From NCBI RefSeq assembly GCF_007289895.1, contig NZ_CP041660.1:3534001-3598000 (forward strand): a stretch of DNA of 64,000 nt, given 5' to 3'. The stretch is from Catenovulum sediminis. Lineage in GTDB: Bacteria > Pseudomonadota > Gammaproteobacteria > Enterobacterales > Alteromonadaceae. A program made the position numbers and the translations under genes. The notes under the pieces are model-generated. The model was not told where the DNA came from. It did no database searches and was given only the letters and a program-made list of their open reading frames with translations. Below are positions 46,227 to 55,465 of the stretch, in pieces; within the stretch, counting starts at the first letter, position 1; each line of letters opens with the position of its first letter.

Positions 46227-46748
46227 TTTAGAGCGGTGCCCGTGTACAATTCGCTGACAGTTTCCGTCATGCTTTTTCAGGCCGTGGCTGTAATGGTAAT
46301 ATTCTTGCGGAATTTCTTCTGCGCGTAATGTGATTTGTATATCTTTGACGTTTTCTGGCATATGCCGCATGACGGTTGCCCGGATAAGCGGTAAAACCGT
46401 TTCAATATCGACTTTTTCTGCCTGTAAAAAACAATAAGCTGAGGGGGGGGCAGACATGTGGATTAAATCTAGGCTAGCCATTTTATATAGGATATCTAGA
46501 TTATCACCTTTGATTTCCTTTTCGATTAATGCTGCAGAGTCTTCGGCAATATGTAATTTATGATCGAATTCGCGATCTATAATTCGCTTAATTTGGCTTT
46601 TAACCACACCAAAATCGAGCACCATGTTTTGCTCGTTTAGGTTGCCGATAAGTGCGACATCTACAATCCAACTTTCACCCACCACCCCACGATTTACGTC
46701 TAGGTATGAAAAGTCAATTACAGTTAAGTCATTTACAAAAAGATGCAT
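45852..46748 (-). CDS. 6-carboxytetrahydropterin synthase (QueD)-like two-domain protein
   Basis: 298 aa, about twice the usual QueD length. The N-terminal half has the core strand/helix of the fold (VDVALIGNLNEQNMVLDFG, IIDREFDHKLHI) but no catalytic cysteine or HGH. The second half carries YYHYSHGLKKHDGNCQRIVHGH-type sequence near residues 150-172, giving the zinc histidines and the cysteine of the CxxxHGH site. The family makes 6-carboxytetrahydropterin from dihydroneopterin triphosphate, the substrate of QueE. An eight-C run (minus strand of 46443-46450) encodes the two prolines of APPSAY. Its 3' part is duplicated (see 44235-46226). Confidence 0.8.
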   Translation of the reverse strand: MHLFVNDLTVIDFSYLDVNRGVVGESWIVDVALIGNLNEQNMVLDFGVVKSQIKRIIDREFDHKLHIAEDSAALIEKEIKGDNLDILYKMASLDLIHMSAPPSAYCFLQAEKVDIETVLPLIRATVMRHMPENVKDIQITLRAEEIPQEYYHYSHGLKKHDGNCQRIVHGHRSKVTVMENGETSRDWQQYWQRRWKDIYIASEEDLDSTLLQQFSEQYHIAQDNYLAFSYTASQGDFRLVGPKNCIDLIDRDTTVECLAEFMLEVMTAQSPESEFKVMAYEGVSKGAIAQNTLNTPSF

Positions 46749-46799
46749 GAAATCAGGTTACACCAGCTAGAAGATTAATAAGCTGTCCATTATATACGT

Positions 46800-46845
46800 A
46801 AATACGGCTAAATTGCACCAGCTAGTGCAACAAGCAGCCGTATTT
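46800..46845 (-). terminator. Long hairpin after the DAHP synthase gene
   Basis: AAATACGGCT pairs with AGCCGTATTT (10 bp), with an inner TTGCAC/GTGCAA stem. It lies 16 bp past the DAHP synthase stop on the minus strand. The tail is TTTACG, so the U-tract is short. Confidence 0.55.
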
Positions 46846-46860
46846 CAAGATCTTAAAGCG

Positions 46861-48231
46861 TTAAGATTTACTTGCTAAATAATCCGCTCTTGCTGTTTTA
46901 AGCGTCTCACTGATATTAAATGCCATTTCTAATACCTGATTTTGATTAAGTCGTGGATCGCATTGCGTACGGTAACAGGTCTCTAAATCACTGGCGGATA
47001 TTTTGTATGCGCCACCTGTACATTCTGTGACGTTTAGTCCTGTCATTTCTAAATGTATACCGCCGGCATATGTGCCTTCAGCTCGATGAACAGCAAAAAA
47101 TGCTTCGATTTCTTTTAGTATCGAGTTGAAATCTCGCGTTTTATAACCGTTGTCGGTTTTAACGGTATTGCCGTGCATTGGATCGCTAATCCAAACCACA
47201 TTACGCCCTTCTTCTTTAACTTTTTTGACTAAAGCAGGTAATTTATCCGCTAAATTATTAGCGCCCATGCGGGTAATTAAAGTTAATCGACCCGCTTTGT
47301 TGTCTGGATTGAGCGCATCGATTAGTTTGATTAACTCATCCGGTTGCATACCCGGCCCTACTTTAACCCCTATTGGGTTATTAATACCGCGGAAAAACTC
47401 TATATGTGCATGGTCTAGCTGGCGCGTACGCTCACCGATCCAAACCATATGTGCAGAGCAGTCATACCACAGGCCTGTCAAACTATCACGACGTGTCAAC
47501 GCTTCTTCATAGTTTAACAATAGTGCTTCATGTGACGTATATAAGTCAGTTTCTTTTATTTTAGGCGTATTTTCAGCCGTGATACCACAGACTTCCATAA
47601 AGCCTAGCGATTCTTGAATTCGCATCGCTAAATCATGGTATTTTTCACTGACTGGCGAGTTAGCGACAAAGTCCATATTCCAGCGATTCACTTCATGCAA
47701 ATCTGCCAAGCCACCTTGCGCAAACGCCCTAAGCAAGTTAAGGGTTGCAGAAGAGTGATGGTACGCAGTAATTAAGTTTTCTGGGTTTGGAATGCGCGCT
47801 TCTTCTGTAAAGTCAAATCCATTAATGATGTCGCCACGATAGCTGGGTAAAGTGACCCCATCTCGTGTTTCCATATCATCAGAGCGAGGTTTTGCGTATT
47901 GTCCCGCCATACGCGCAACTTTGACAATTGGGCAGCGGCCACTAAAGGTTAATACAACCGCCATCTGTAAAAGTGTTTTAAAAGTATCTCTAATCTTCGG
48001 CGCGTTAAAATCGGCAAAAGATTCAGCACAATCGCCACCTTGTAATAAAAAAGCTTCACCGCCAGACACTTTACCCAGTTGATCAAACAGGGCACGAGTC
48101 TCTGCTGCAAAAACTAAAGGTGGAAAACTTTTAAGTTGATCTTCTACATTTTTAACGTGTGTGGCGTCGGGATACGTTGGTTGTTGTAGTATCGGGAAAT
48201 TACGCCATGAATTTGGTGACCATTGTGACAC
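46861..48231 (-). CDS. Class II 3-deoxy-7-phosphoheptulonate (DAHP) synthase
   Basis: 456 aa, plant-type (class II) DAHP synthase, first step of the shikimate pathway. Clear family blocks: [60 protein letters not shown]-like [66 protein letters not shown]. Cytoplasmic, metal dependent. Whether it is feedback-inhibited cannot be read here. Monocistronic with a hairpin downstream. Confidence 0.93.
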   Translation of the reverse strand: MSQWSPNSWRNFPILQQPTYPDATHVKNVEDQLKSFPPLVFAAETRALFDQLGKVSGGEAFLLQGGDCAESFADFNAPKIRDTFKTLLQMAVVLTFSGRCPIVKVARMAGQYAKPRSDDMETRDGVTLPSYRGDIINGFDFTEEARIPNPENLITAYHHSSATLNLLRAFAQGGLADLHEVNRWNMDFVANSPVSEKYHDLAMRIQESLGFMEVCGITAENTPKIKETDLYTSHEALLLNYEEALTRRDSLTGLWYDCSAHMVWIGERTRQLDHAHIEFFRGINNPIGVKVGPGMQPDELIKLIDALNPDNKAGRLTLITRMGANNLADKLPALVKKVKEEGRNVVWISDPMHGNTVKTDNGYKTRDFNSILKEIEAFFAVHRAEGTYAGGIHLEMTGLNVTECTGGAYKISASDLETCYRTQCDPRLNQNQVLEMAFNISETLKTARADYLASKS

Positions 48232-48306
48232 AATTATTTTCCTATTATTGAGAGTGACTATTTACTGTATCGTACACATGATAGTCTGAGAAATTAATTT
48301 TACCGT

Positions 48307-48789
48307 TTAAGCTAATCGCTTTAATAAGCCATGCGAAGCGTCTTCTACTAAGTCTAATACATATTCGAAGCCTTTGTTGCCGCCATAATAAGGATCTGGC
48401 ACTTCATTTACATCTTTGTGTTGCTCAGCAAAGTCTAAAAACATCTTTATTTTATATTGAAACTCAGACGGACAAGCAGCCATGAGGTCTTGATAATTAG
48501 ATTCATCCATTGCCAGAATTAAATCAAATATTTGAAAATCGTTTTCAACAACAGGTCGGGCTGCAAGGCCTTTAAAATTATAACCTCTTTGTTCACCGGC
48601 CGCACGAGCCCGTGTGTCTGGTTTTGCACCTTTGTGGTAACCCGCTGTACCTGCTGAATCAATTTTTAAATCAGGTCTTTTAGTATTCGCTAATTGTCTA
48701 AATACTGCGTGTGCTGTTGGAGAACGGCAAATGTTGCCTAAACAAACAAAAAGTATAGAACGTGCACGGATAGACTCGCTTTTTGACAT
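48307..48789 (-). CDS. Low-molecular-weight protein tyrosine phosphatase
   Basis: 160 aa from the ATG at 48789 (AGGAG ribosome site about 10 nt upstream); a frame open back to 48849 would overlap nagZ and is rejected. The P-loop VCLGNICRSPTA has the CX5R catalytic motif. The general-acid loop is VPDPYYGGNKGF. Both are diagnostic. Such enzymes dephosphorylate tyrosine kinases or other proteins in the cytoplasm. No tyrosine kinase or capsule gene is adjacent. Its start lies 14 bp after the nagZ stop codon, so the two are likely co-transcribed. Confidence 0.92.
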   Translation of the reverse strand: MSKSESIRARSILFVCLGNICRSPTAHAVFRQLANTKRPDLKIDSAGTAGYHKGAKPDTRARAAGEQRGYNFKGLAARPVVENDFQIFDLILAMDESNYQDLMAACPSEFQYKIKMFLDFAEQHKDVNEVPDPYYGGNKGFEYVLDLVEDASHGLLKRLA

Positions 48790-48803
48790 TATAAAATAAG
48801 CTC

Positions 48804-49817
48804 CTAATTCGTTTCTAATTTTTTCGCCAAGTTGGAGGTTGTTTTCCAAACTGTACTGGTAATTATGTCGTTATAATCAATGGTTTTTTTTGCTATCAAA
48901 TTTAAGTGTTTGTTATTGTTAGCTTCAACCGTGTCAAAGTTCGTCCAATTGTCCAGTATTTGTATTGCTCCGTTTCTATTGTTGCAAGCTAACGCAATAT
49001 CACACCCTGCGGCATATGCTGCAGATGCTTTTGACACATAACTACCCGCAACATTGGCCCCTTCCATTGACAAATCGTCGCTAAATATTACGCCATCAAA
49101 ACCGATTTTTTCACGCAATATCGTTTTTAGCCAAAAAGGCGAAAAACCAGCAGGGTTTGGATCAACATCCGGATACACAACATGTGCTGGCATAATACCT
49201 TGTAATAATTTTTTCTGAATAAGTTTTTCAAACGGCAGTATATCCAGATTGAAAATTTGCGCTTTTGTTCGGTTGTCTATTGCAGCGCTATGGTGTGTAT
49301 CTGCTTGTACACTGCCATGACCGGGGAAATGTTTGCCAGTGGCCGCCATCCCAGCTTTATGCATGCCTTTAATAAAATGGCCCGCGTATTGAACAACTTT
49401 ATCTGGTACTGAATTAAAGCTGCGCTCCCCGATTACGTCGGAAATACCCTCTAAATCTAAAACTGGCGCAAAACTAATATCAATGCCACACGACAAAACC
49501 TCACTGGCCATTAACCATCCAAATGACTCTAAGACAGATACGTCATCGTTTGAGTCGGCATATTGCGCAAGCTTTCGCATTGAGGGAATCGGCTGAAATT
49601 CTTGTCGAAAACGCTGCACTCGGCCGCCTTCCTGATCGACCGCTATTAAAATTGGCCGCTTTGCACAGCTTTTTATACTTTTGACCAAAGCACAGAGTTG
49701 TTCTCTATTATCGTAGTTTCGGGTAAATAAAATGACCGAAGATACAAATGGATGTTGCAATAAGTCTTTTTCTTCTGGCTCTAGTTCGTAACCATTCAAG
49801 TCGATCATTAAGGACAT
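48804..49817 (-). CDS. nagZ: Beta-N-acetylhexosaminidase NagZ
   Basis: 337 aa, GH3 family. Removes N-acetylglucosamine from anhydro-muropeptides during cell-wall recycling in the cytoplasm. SVILFTRNYDNREQL, ILIAVDQEGGRVQRFR and the catalytic loop AATGKHFPGHGSVQADTHHS (containing the Asp/His dyad) are all typical. The nucleophile is in GVIFSDDLSMEGA. No signal peptide. Followed by the LMW phosphatase gene. Confidence 0.96.
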   Translation of the reverse strand: MSLMIDLNGYELEPEEKDLLQHPFVSSVILFTRNYDNREQLCALVKSIKSCAKRPILIAVDQEGGRVQRFRQEFQPIPSMRKLAQYADSNDDVSVLESFGWLMASEVLSCGIDISFAPVLDLEGISDVIGERSFNSVPDKVVQYAGHFIKGMHKAGMAATGKHFPGHGSVQADTHHSAAIDNRTKAQIFNLDILPFEKLIQKKLLQGIMPAHVVYPDVDPNPAGFSPFWLKTILREKIGFDGVIFSDDLSMEGANVAGSYVSKASAAYAAGCDIALACNNRNGAIQILDNWTNFDTVEANNNKHLNLIAKKTIDYNDIITSTVWKTTSNLAKKLETN

Positions 49818-49897
49818 AACATTCTATTCTTATTTAACTTTTACTAAGTTAGGTTATCATTTTATATAGTCAGACGTAAGCTTGAAATGGAGCGCAA

Positions 49898-49929
49898 ACA
49901 ATAAACCAGCATTGCTGCTGGTTTATTGT
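49898..49929 (-). terminator. Intrinsic terminator after fadE
   Basis: ACAATAAACCAGCA and TGCTGGTTTATTGT form a 14-bp perfect stem with the 4-nt loop TTGC. It lies 20 bp beyond the fadE stop codon. The minus-strand tail is TTG, short, but the stem is very strong. Confidence 0.7.
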
Positions 49930-49948
49930 TTTCCAATGCCGCCTTATA

Positions 49949-52312
49949 TTATGCCGCTGTGTCGGCAGAGTTCGGCGAATTGCTATTTTGTTGAGTACCC
50001 GATTGAGCGCTCGATTGAGTACTTTGTTGTGTAAAGAATTCAGCCGGAAAACTGTCGACCGCAATCGCTTGCTTTCTAAGTTTATCTGCATGCAATATTT
50101 GCTGAGCTTCTTCAGCGGTAATCAGCTGTTCTTTTTCTGCCGCTGCAATCGCTTGTTCAAGTGGTACTCGTCTGGGAATTTTACCTGATTTTTGTGCCCC
50201 GTGAATTTTTAGTTCGATAGCCTGACACGCATGCATTGCAATAAACGCTGCTTCGACCACACCAACCGCGTCATTATCATCTACCCCCATGTAACATAAA
50301 TTTGTAATACGATCTCTGGTTTCACCGGTTTTTAATAAAGCTCGGCAAACGCGTCGCGCAAGAATGTCATTCGGCGCTTTGAGACTTACACCATAGGGGA
50401 AAATCAATCGCTTGATAAGGTGTGCGAGCCATCTAGGTCTGAAGTTATCAAAATAACCTTCAAAAGCGACTCCTGCTTTGTGCAGACAATTTTGTACAGC
50501 GTAATGGACAAATGGTAGATCGGATATCTGTCTTCCATCTTCTTCATAACGTTTTAACACAGCAGATGCCATATAGAGTTGACTAAAAACATCGCCTAAA
50601 CGAGCCGATATCATCTCTTTTCGTTTTAATGCGCCGCCTAAAATCAACATGGATACATCAGCGCATAAAGCCAAACCTGCACTCAATCTGTTCATTTGCT
50701 TGTAGTACTGTGCAGTTTCTCCACCGACTGGCGTATCCCCAAACTTACATAATGTGAGTCCATGAAATAATGCCAGCCCTGTATTGCGGATAGTAAAAGC
50801 GATATGTTTAATTAATAATGCATCAAACTGTTTTAATCCTGCTTTAAAATCTGGATTGGCTGCGGCTTCCATCTCTTTGTATACATAAGGATGACAACGA
50901 GTCGCACCTTGACCAAAAATCATCAGGTTGCGTGTTAATATATTTGCGCCTTCAACTGTGATGGCAACAGGAACGCCCCAATATAAATGACCTAAATAGT
51001 TCTTGGGGCCTAATTGAATCCCTTTACCGGCATGAATATCTAGAGAGTCATTGACCACTTCTCTGCCTAATTCTGTCATGTGGTATTTTGAAATAGCGGT
51101 TACGACCGAAGGACTAAACCCTGTATCTAATGCTGATGTGGTGAATTTTCGTGCAGCTTCTAAGGTGTACGCATGCCCTCCAATACGCGCTAGTGCTTCT
51201 TGTACACCCTCAAATTTGCCGATAGACAAACCGAATTGCTTACGAATGTATGAATATGCTGAAGTTGTTTTTGTGCCTAAATGGCCAATAGCAGTAGCAA
51301 GTGCAGGCAAAGAAATTCCTCGCCCAGCTGATAAACATTCTACCAGCATGCGCCACCCTTTTCCGACATAACTTGGGCCGCCAATGACCCAATCTAGCGG
51401 TATAAACACGTCTTCGCCATAAGTTGTTCCATTCATAAAGGCAAGCCCCATTGGCATATGACGGTCGCCAATTTTCACGCCTGGATGTGAGGTTGGGATC
51501 AGCGCACACGTGATCCCCAGCTCGCCCTGCTCGCCCAGTAGCTTATCTGGATCATACAGTTTAAATGCTAGGCCAAGTACCGTGGCGACTGGCGCTAGCG
51601 TAATATAACGTTTATTCCATGTAATACGGATGCCTAGGGTTTTCTGCCCTTCAAATTCCTGCTCGCATACGATACCTTTATCTGGGATAGCACCAGCATC
51701 TGAGCCTGCTTCTGGGCCAGTTAAGGCGAAACAAGGCACTTCTGTACCATTTGACAACCCCGGCAACCATCTGTCTTTTTGTTCTTGCGTGCCGTAATGC
51801 GTAAGCAATTCACCAGGTCCTAAACTATTGGGTACCATGACACATACTGCCGCGCTGACACTACGAGTCGCTATTTTAGCGACGATAGTTGAATTTGCAG
51901 TTGCAGAAAACGCTAACCCACCATATTCCTGTGGAATTATCATTGCAAAAAAGCCTTCCCTTTTTAAGTAATCCCATACGTCTTTGGGTAGATCTTTACT
52001 GTCATGTACTATTTCAAAATCGTTTAACATGGCCAACAGTGTTTCTAACTGATTATCGATAAAAGCTTGCTCTTTGTCGGTCAGTTTAGCGTCGGGGTAG
52101 TTATGTAGTTTGTGCCAATCAGGTTTACCGGAGAATATTTCTCCATCCCACCAAACATCTCCGGCTTCCATTGCTTCTTTTTCAGTTTCCGACATAGGCG
52201 GTAAAATGCGTTTAAACATTTTAAAAATCGGCTCTGAAATCCATTTTTTACGTATATCGGTGACACCAAACAAAATGGCAACAGCGATTATTAATATCAG
52301 TAAAACTGTCAT
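49949..52312 (-). CDS. fadE: Acyl-CoA dehydrogenase FadE
   Basis: 787 aa, the long membrane-associated FadE type. First oxidation step of fatty-acid beta-oxidation. An N-terminal hydrophobic helix (residues 1-17) is followed by the acyl-CoA dehydrogenase core: MIIPQEYGGLAFSATANS, CFALTGPEAGSDAGAIPDKG, GRGISLPALATAIG, HAGKGIQLGPKNYLG, and the FadE-specific C-terminal helical domain ending LHADKLRKQAIAVDSF. A Gln/Ser/Asn-rich tail of about 25 residues, encoded by a low-complexity stretch, is an oddity. A TetR/PsrA-like gene precedes it by 45 bp on the same strand. Confidence 0.95.
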   Translation of the reverse strand: MTVLLILIIAVAILFGVTDIRKKWISEPIFKMFKRILPPMSETEKEAMEAGDVWWDGEIFSGKPDWHKLHNYPDAKLTDKEQAFIDNQLETLLAMLNDFEIVHDSKDLPKDVWDYLKREGFFAMIIPQEYGGLAFSATANSTIVAKIATRSVSAAVCVMVPNSLGPGELLTHYGTQEQKDRWLPGLSNGTEVPCFALTGPEAGSDAGAIPDKGIVCEQEFEGQKTLGIRITWNKRYITLAPVATVLGLAFKLYDPDKLLGEQGELGITCALIPTSHPGVKIGDRHMPMGLAFMNGTTYGEDVFIPLDWVIGGPSYVGKGWRMLVECLSAGRGISLPALATAIGHLGTKTTSAYSYIRKQFGLSIGKFEGVQEALARIGGHAYTLEAARKFTTSALDTGFSPSVVTAISKYHMTELGREVVNDSLDIHAGKGIQLGPKNYLGHLYWGVPVAITVEGANILTRNLMIFGQGATRCHPYVYKEMEAAANPDFKAGLKQFDALLIKHIAFTIRNTGLALFHGLTLCKFGDTPVGGETAQYYKQMNRLSAGLALCADVSMLILGGALKRKEMISARLGDVFSQLYMASAVLKRYEEDGRQISDLPFVHYAVQNCLHKAGVAFEGYFDNFRPRWLAHLIKRLIFPYGVSLKAPNDILARRVCRALLKTGETRDRITNLCYMGVDDNDAVGVVEAAFIAMHACQAIELKIHGAQKSGKIPRRVPLEQAIAAAEKEQLITAEEAQQILHADKLRKQAIAVDSFPAEFFTQQSTQSSAQSGTQQNSNSPNSADTAA

Positions 52313-52357
52313 GAAATTACCCCTAGAACATCAGCTAGATTATGGTGTTTTGAAACA

Positions 52358-52984
52358 TTATTGGCTCTTACAGCTTAAGCCTGCTGCCAAAAATGGGACT
52401 ATCTTGTTTACAATTTTCTCAGTTGTCGCCGATTCAGCGTAGTCGGCTTCGGCAATTTCTTCTAATGCGCTACTTGAACTCATTACAAATACTAAAGCCC
52501 CGAGCGCAAAATGCAGTCGCCAAAATAGCTCTTGAGCGCTAATATTTGGTAAGGCATTAGCAAATTTATGAGTGATTAATAAAACTGTCTCCCCGTATTC
52601 GCTGACAATGTATTTACGCAAATGTCCTTGCGTTTCTGAATAGCCTCTGCCAATCATAATCATAAAATTTCTCGGGCTTTGTTTGCCCAGTTTATTGAGT
52701 TCAAACAATGGCTTTATAAATGCTTGCAAGACTGGCTCTATTTCGTTTTTTTGTGGTGCTATCTGATTCAAATTTTGGTGCAGTAATGGCATATAAATTT
52801 CTAGATAGCGTTTTAAAACTGACTGGATCAGAGATTTTTTAGAACCGAAATGATAGTTAACAGAAGCCAGGTTTACATTCGCTTCGGTAGTAATCTGGCG
52901 CAAAGAAGTATGAGTGAATCCGTGCGTAGCAAATAGCTGCTCAGCAGATTCTAAAATTCTCAGCTTTGTATCTGTTTTTGCCAC
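52358..52984 (-). CDS. psrA: TetR-family regulator, PsrA-like
   Basis: 208 aa. N-terminal helix-turn-helix: ILESAEQLFATHGFTHTSLRQITTEANVNLASVNYHFGSKKSLIQSV, in two continuous blocks typical of TetR/AcrR and close in wording to PsrA of Pseudomonas and Shewanella. PsrA represses fatty-acid degradation genes and is relieved by long-chain acyl-CoA or fatty acids. The location directly upstream of fadE supports this. A PsrA-type site AAAC-N4-GTTT lies 17 bp upstream of the start (53002-53013). I am sure of TetR and moderately sure of PsrA. Confidence 0.8.
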   Translation of the reverse strand: MAKTDTKLRILESAEQLFATHGFTHTSLRQITTEANVNLASVNYHFGSKKSLIQSVLKRYLEIYMPLLHQNLNQIAPQKNEIEPVLQAFIKPLFELNKLGKQSPRNFMIMIGRGYSETQGHLRKYIVSEYGETVLLITHKFANALPNISAQELFWRLHFALGALVFVMSSSSALEEIAEADYAESATTEKIVNKIVPFLAAGLSCKSQ

Positions 52985-53001
52985 AGCAACTCCAAACTTT
53001 C

Positions 53002-53013
53002 AAACGGTTGTTT
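53002..53013. promoter_or_regulatory. Candidate PsrA operator (autoregulation)
   Basis: AAAC-ggtt-GTTT, matching the published PsrA pattern GAAAC-N4-GTTTC in its core. It lies 17 bp upstream of the psrA-like start codon, overlapping the likely promoter. Confidence 0.4.
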
Positions 53014-53133
53014 AAAATTTATGTTTAAAAAGATAAATTGTCAATTAACTTTTATTTAATAAATTTTGAATTCTATGGAACATTGTGTAAATAACATGGT
53101 CTTATTTATTGCTAGTGAAAATGTGCTCTTGTT

Positions 53134-53170
53134 GCCCTGTTGGATTATTTAAACAACAGGGCTTTTTTTT
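53134..53170 (+). terminator. Orphan intrinsic terminator upstream of the GGDEF-EAL gene
   Basis: GCCCTGTTG and CAACAGGGC make a perfect 9-bp stem, followed by eight T. It points along the plus strand, but no plus-strand gene lies upstream of it (psrA is on minus and starts at 52984). It may end a small RNA or act as an attenuator for the following gene. Confidence 0.8.
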
Positions 53171-53202
53171 GTCTTTAAAAACACATAGATATAAAAATAG
53201 GC

Positions 53203-53208
53203 TATAAT
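53203..53208 (+). promoter_or_regulatory. Consensus -10 element for the GGDEF-EAL gene
   Basis: TATAAT, a perfect sigma-70 -10 hexamer, 35 bp upstream of the start codon and just after the orphan terminator. No good -35 hexamer is visible 17 bp upstream. Confidence 0.4.
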
Positions 53209-53242
53209 CGCCTTGTTTTTAATCCCAATTAGAATATGAGCA

Positions 53243-55459
53243 ATGCGTTTTTTTATCACATATAGACCGGCTTTAATCTCACTCACAATCGGGCTTGCTC
53301 TTACTATAATTGTTAGCGTATTTGTTTCTCGAAAAGTAGACGAAAATATACAGTCTAAAAGTTTAGTGGAACTGAATAAGGCAATTGCGCGTCTAGATCA
53401 CAACTTCTCTCATCAAGCTTTTTTGTTTAACTGGATGGCTAAACAATGGCAAGAGTTTGGTCAACCTGAGCCCGTGACATGGCATCAGCAAGCTAAACAC
53501 ATTATCGAGCATCACGAATTTATACAAGCGGTCGAATGGGCGGATTCAAATAAAGTCATTCGCTGGATAGAACCTTTAATTGGCAACCAGCAAGCATTTG
53601 GTCTAGACCTGAGTAAAATACCCGTGATATCAAATAAACTCGATTATGCTGTGCGCACTGGAAACTGGGTAGGTATCAGTAATTGGAAACTGGTACAGGG
53701 TACAAAAGGCATTTTGTTTTACGTCCCCATCGGTGTAAAAAGCGAAAACCAAGGTTTTGTCATTGGTGTCGTGCGCATGATCCGTTTTCTAAAACATAGT
53801 TTAGACGATACGATAGCTAAGGGTTACCATATACACATTTCGCGCGCGCAAGACGTTATTTTTAGTACGGTCAACAGAGGATTTGATACAACTGATAAGC
53901 AAAATATTTTAGCTAAAGTTAAATATTTTGCGTTTGATGAAGAATGGGCCATTCAAATTTGGCCAAATCAATCATTATTAAACAAGCAAGATCAACAACT
54001 TGTTATCATTATTGCGATAACTGGGTTATTAATTACTGCATTTCTTGCTGCGTTATCGCAGCTATTTATTTCGGGTCGCCGTTTCAACAATCATCTTTCC
54101 AAGGTTAACTTTCATTTACAGTCTGAAATGAGTGAACGGAAACGAATAGAACAAGAAAAAATTGAATTAGCATTCCGTGATGAACTGACAGGGCTCAACA
54201 ATCGCTCAGCCCTGTACAATTATATTGAAGAAAAACTGAAAGATAAAAAGCCCAGAGACGTAGCAGTTATATTAATTGATCTAGACAACTTTAAAGAAGT
54301 GAATGACGTGGTTGGCCACCACGCCGGCGATATGCTAATTCAAAAGGTTGCCGCTCGACTCAACAAAATTGTTGATAAAAAAGATTATCTCGCGCGTATA
54401 GGTGGTGATGAATTTGCAATATTTATCAACGAAGTGCCTGCCCGTATGTTAATCACTCGTTTGAATAAAAAGCTTACACACGCGATTGATACCAAATTTG
54501 TGTTAGAACATTACGAGTTTATTACTTCGGCTTGTATCGGTTTTGTATTGTCAGGCATTAAAGACGTAACAGCAAATGAATTGGTGAGAAAAGCCGACGC
54601 TGCGTTAAATCAAGCCAAATCTCTAGGTCGAAATTGCACGTATCAGTACACCGACAATATCCATTTGGATATTTTAAACAAAGTTGAAAAGCTCAAAAAG
54701 CTCAATCGTGCGGTTGAAAATAAACAATTAGAATTATTTTACCAACCTAAAATCAATTTAAATAATAGCAGTATTATAGGGGTTGAAGCATTGCTACGCT
54801 GGTTTGATACTGAAACGCAAACGTATATCCCGCCTGCCGAATTTGTGCCTTTGGCTGAAGAATCAGGTATGATCTTGGATATTGGTGAATGGGTAATAGA
54901 TGAAGCATGCCGACAACTAAGTATTTGGCATCAATTAGGTTTTGCACATTTACATGTAGCCATTAATGTATCGGGTCGCCAATTAAAGTCTAACCGCTTG
55001 TATCAACATATTGTGAATACCTATGAAAAATATGAACTGCGCCCTCAGCACATAGAAATAGAGTTAACGGAAGAAGTTTTTGTTGATAATATCAAAAAAA
55101 ATGAAGATTTCATGCGTTCATTAACCGATCAAGGCATTTCTTTGTCTATTGATGACTTTGGGATTGGTTACAGTTCTTTAGCTTATTTGAAAAATTTTCC
55201 GATAACGACACTGAAAATCGATAGGTCTTTCATTCGCGATGTGCCTGAAAATGAGAATGATGTTTCTATTGTGAAAGCAATAATTGATCTAGCTAAAAAC
55301 ATGGAGTTAAAAATTGTCGCAGAAGGTGTCGAAAACAAAATGCAGGTCGCTTTTTTAAAGCATCTTCAGTGTCACTATGCTCAAGGATTCTGGTATTCAA
55401 AAGCCTTGCCTGCACGCGAGCTTACCGACAAACTTATTCACCTACATAACTGGGATTAA
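53243..55459 (+). CDS. CHASE-GGDEF-EAL cyclic-di-GMP enzyme
   Basis: 738 aa. A membrane helix near residues 12-30, a periplasmic CHASE-type sensor (FIQAVEWADSNKVIRWIEP, GNQQAFGLDLSKIP), a second membrane helix around 250-272, then GGDEF and EAL domains. The GGDEF motif is intact near residue 387 (ARIGGDEFAIF). The inhibitory I-site is absent: the RxxD position reads DKKD. The EAL domain has EALLRW near residue 515, ELTEEVF, IDDFGIGYSSLAYLKNFP and AEGVEN, all the residues needed for phosphodiesterase activity. It may thus make or degrade cyclic-di-GMP in response to an external ligand. Confidence 0.93.
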   Translation: MRFFITYRPALISLTIGLALTIIVSVFVSRKVDENIQSKSLVELNKAIARLDHNFSHQAFLFNWMAKQWQEFGQPEPVTWHQQAKHIIEHHEFIQAVEWADSNKVIRWIEPLIGNQQAFGLDLSKIPVISNKLDYAVRTGNWVGISNWKLVQGTKGILFYVPIGVKSENQGFVIGVVRMIRFLKHSLDDTIAKGYHIHISRAQDVIFSTVNRGFDTTDKQNILAKVKYFAFDEEWAIQIWPNQSLLNKQDQQLVIIIAITGLLITAFLAALSQLFISGRRFNNHLSKVNFHLQSEMSERKRIEQEKIELAFRDELTGLNNRSALYNYIEEKLKDKKPRDVAVILIDLDNFKEVNDVVGHHAGDMLIQKVAARLNKIVDKKDYLARIGGDEFAIFINEVPARMLITRLNKKLTHAIDTKFVLEHYEFITSACIGFVLSGIKDVTANELVRKADAALNQAKSLGRNCTYQYTDNIHLDILNKVEKLKKLNRAVENKQLELFYQPKINLNNSSIIGVEALLRWFDTETQTYIPPAEFVPLAEESGMILDIGEWVIDEACRQLSIWHQLGFAHLHVAINVSGRQLKSNRLYQHIVNTYEKYELRPQHIEIELTEEVFVDNIKKNEDFMRSLTDQGISLSIDDFGIGYSSLAYLKNFPITTLKIDRSFIRDVPENENDVSIVKAIIDLAKNMELKIVAEGVENKMQVAFLKHLQCHYAQGFWYSKALPARELTDKLIHLHNWD

Positions 55460-55465
55460 TGCCAT

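Noticed and set aside
46443-46450. Eight-base homopolymer in the QueD-like gene as a third frameshift
   Set aside because: The reading frame is continuous across it and the encoded APPSAY fits, so nothing is broken.
48790-48849. Longer N-terminus for the LMW phosphatase
   Set aside because: It overlaps the nagZ gene and lacks a ribosome site, whereas the ATG at 48789 has AGGAG.
52344-52360. GTTTTGAAAC before fadE as a second PsrA site
   Set aside because: The half sites face outward and do not match AAAC-N4-GTTT.
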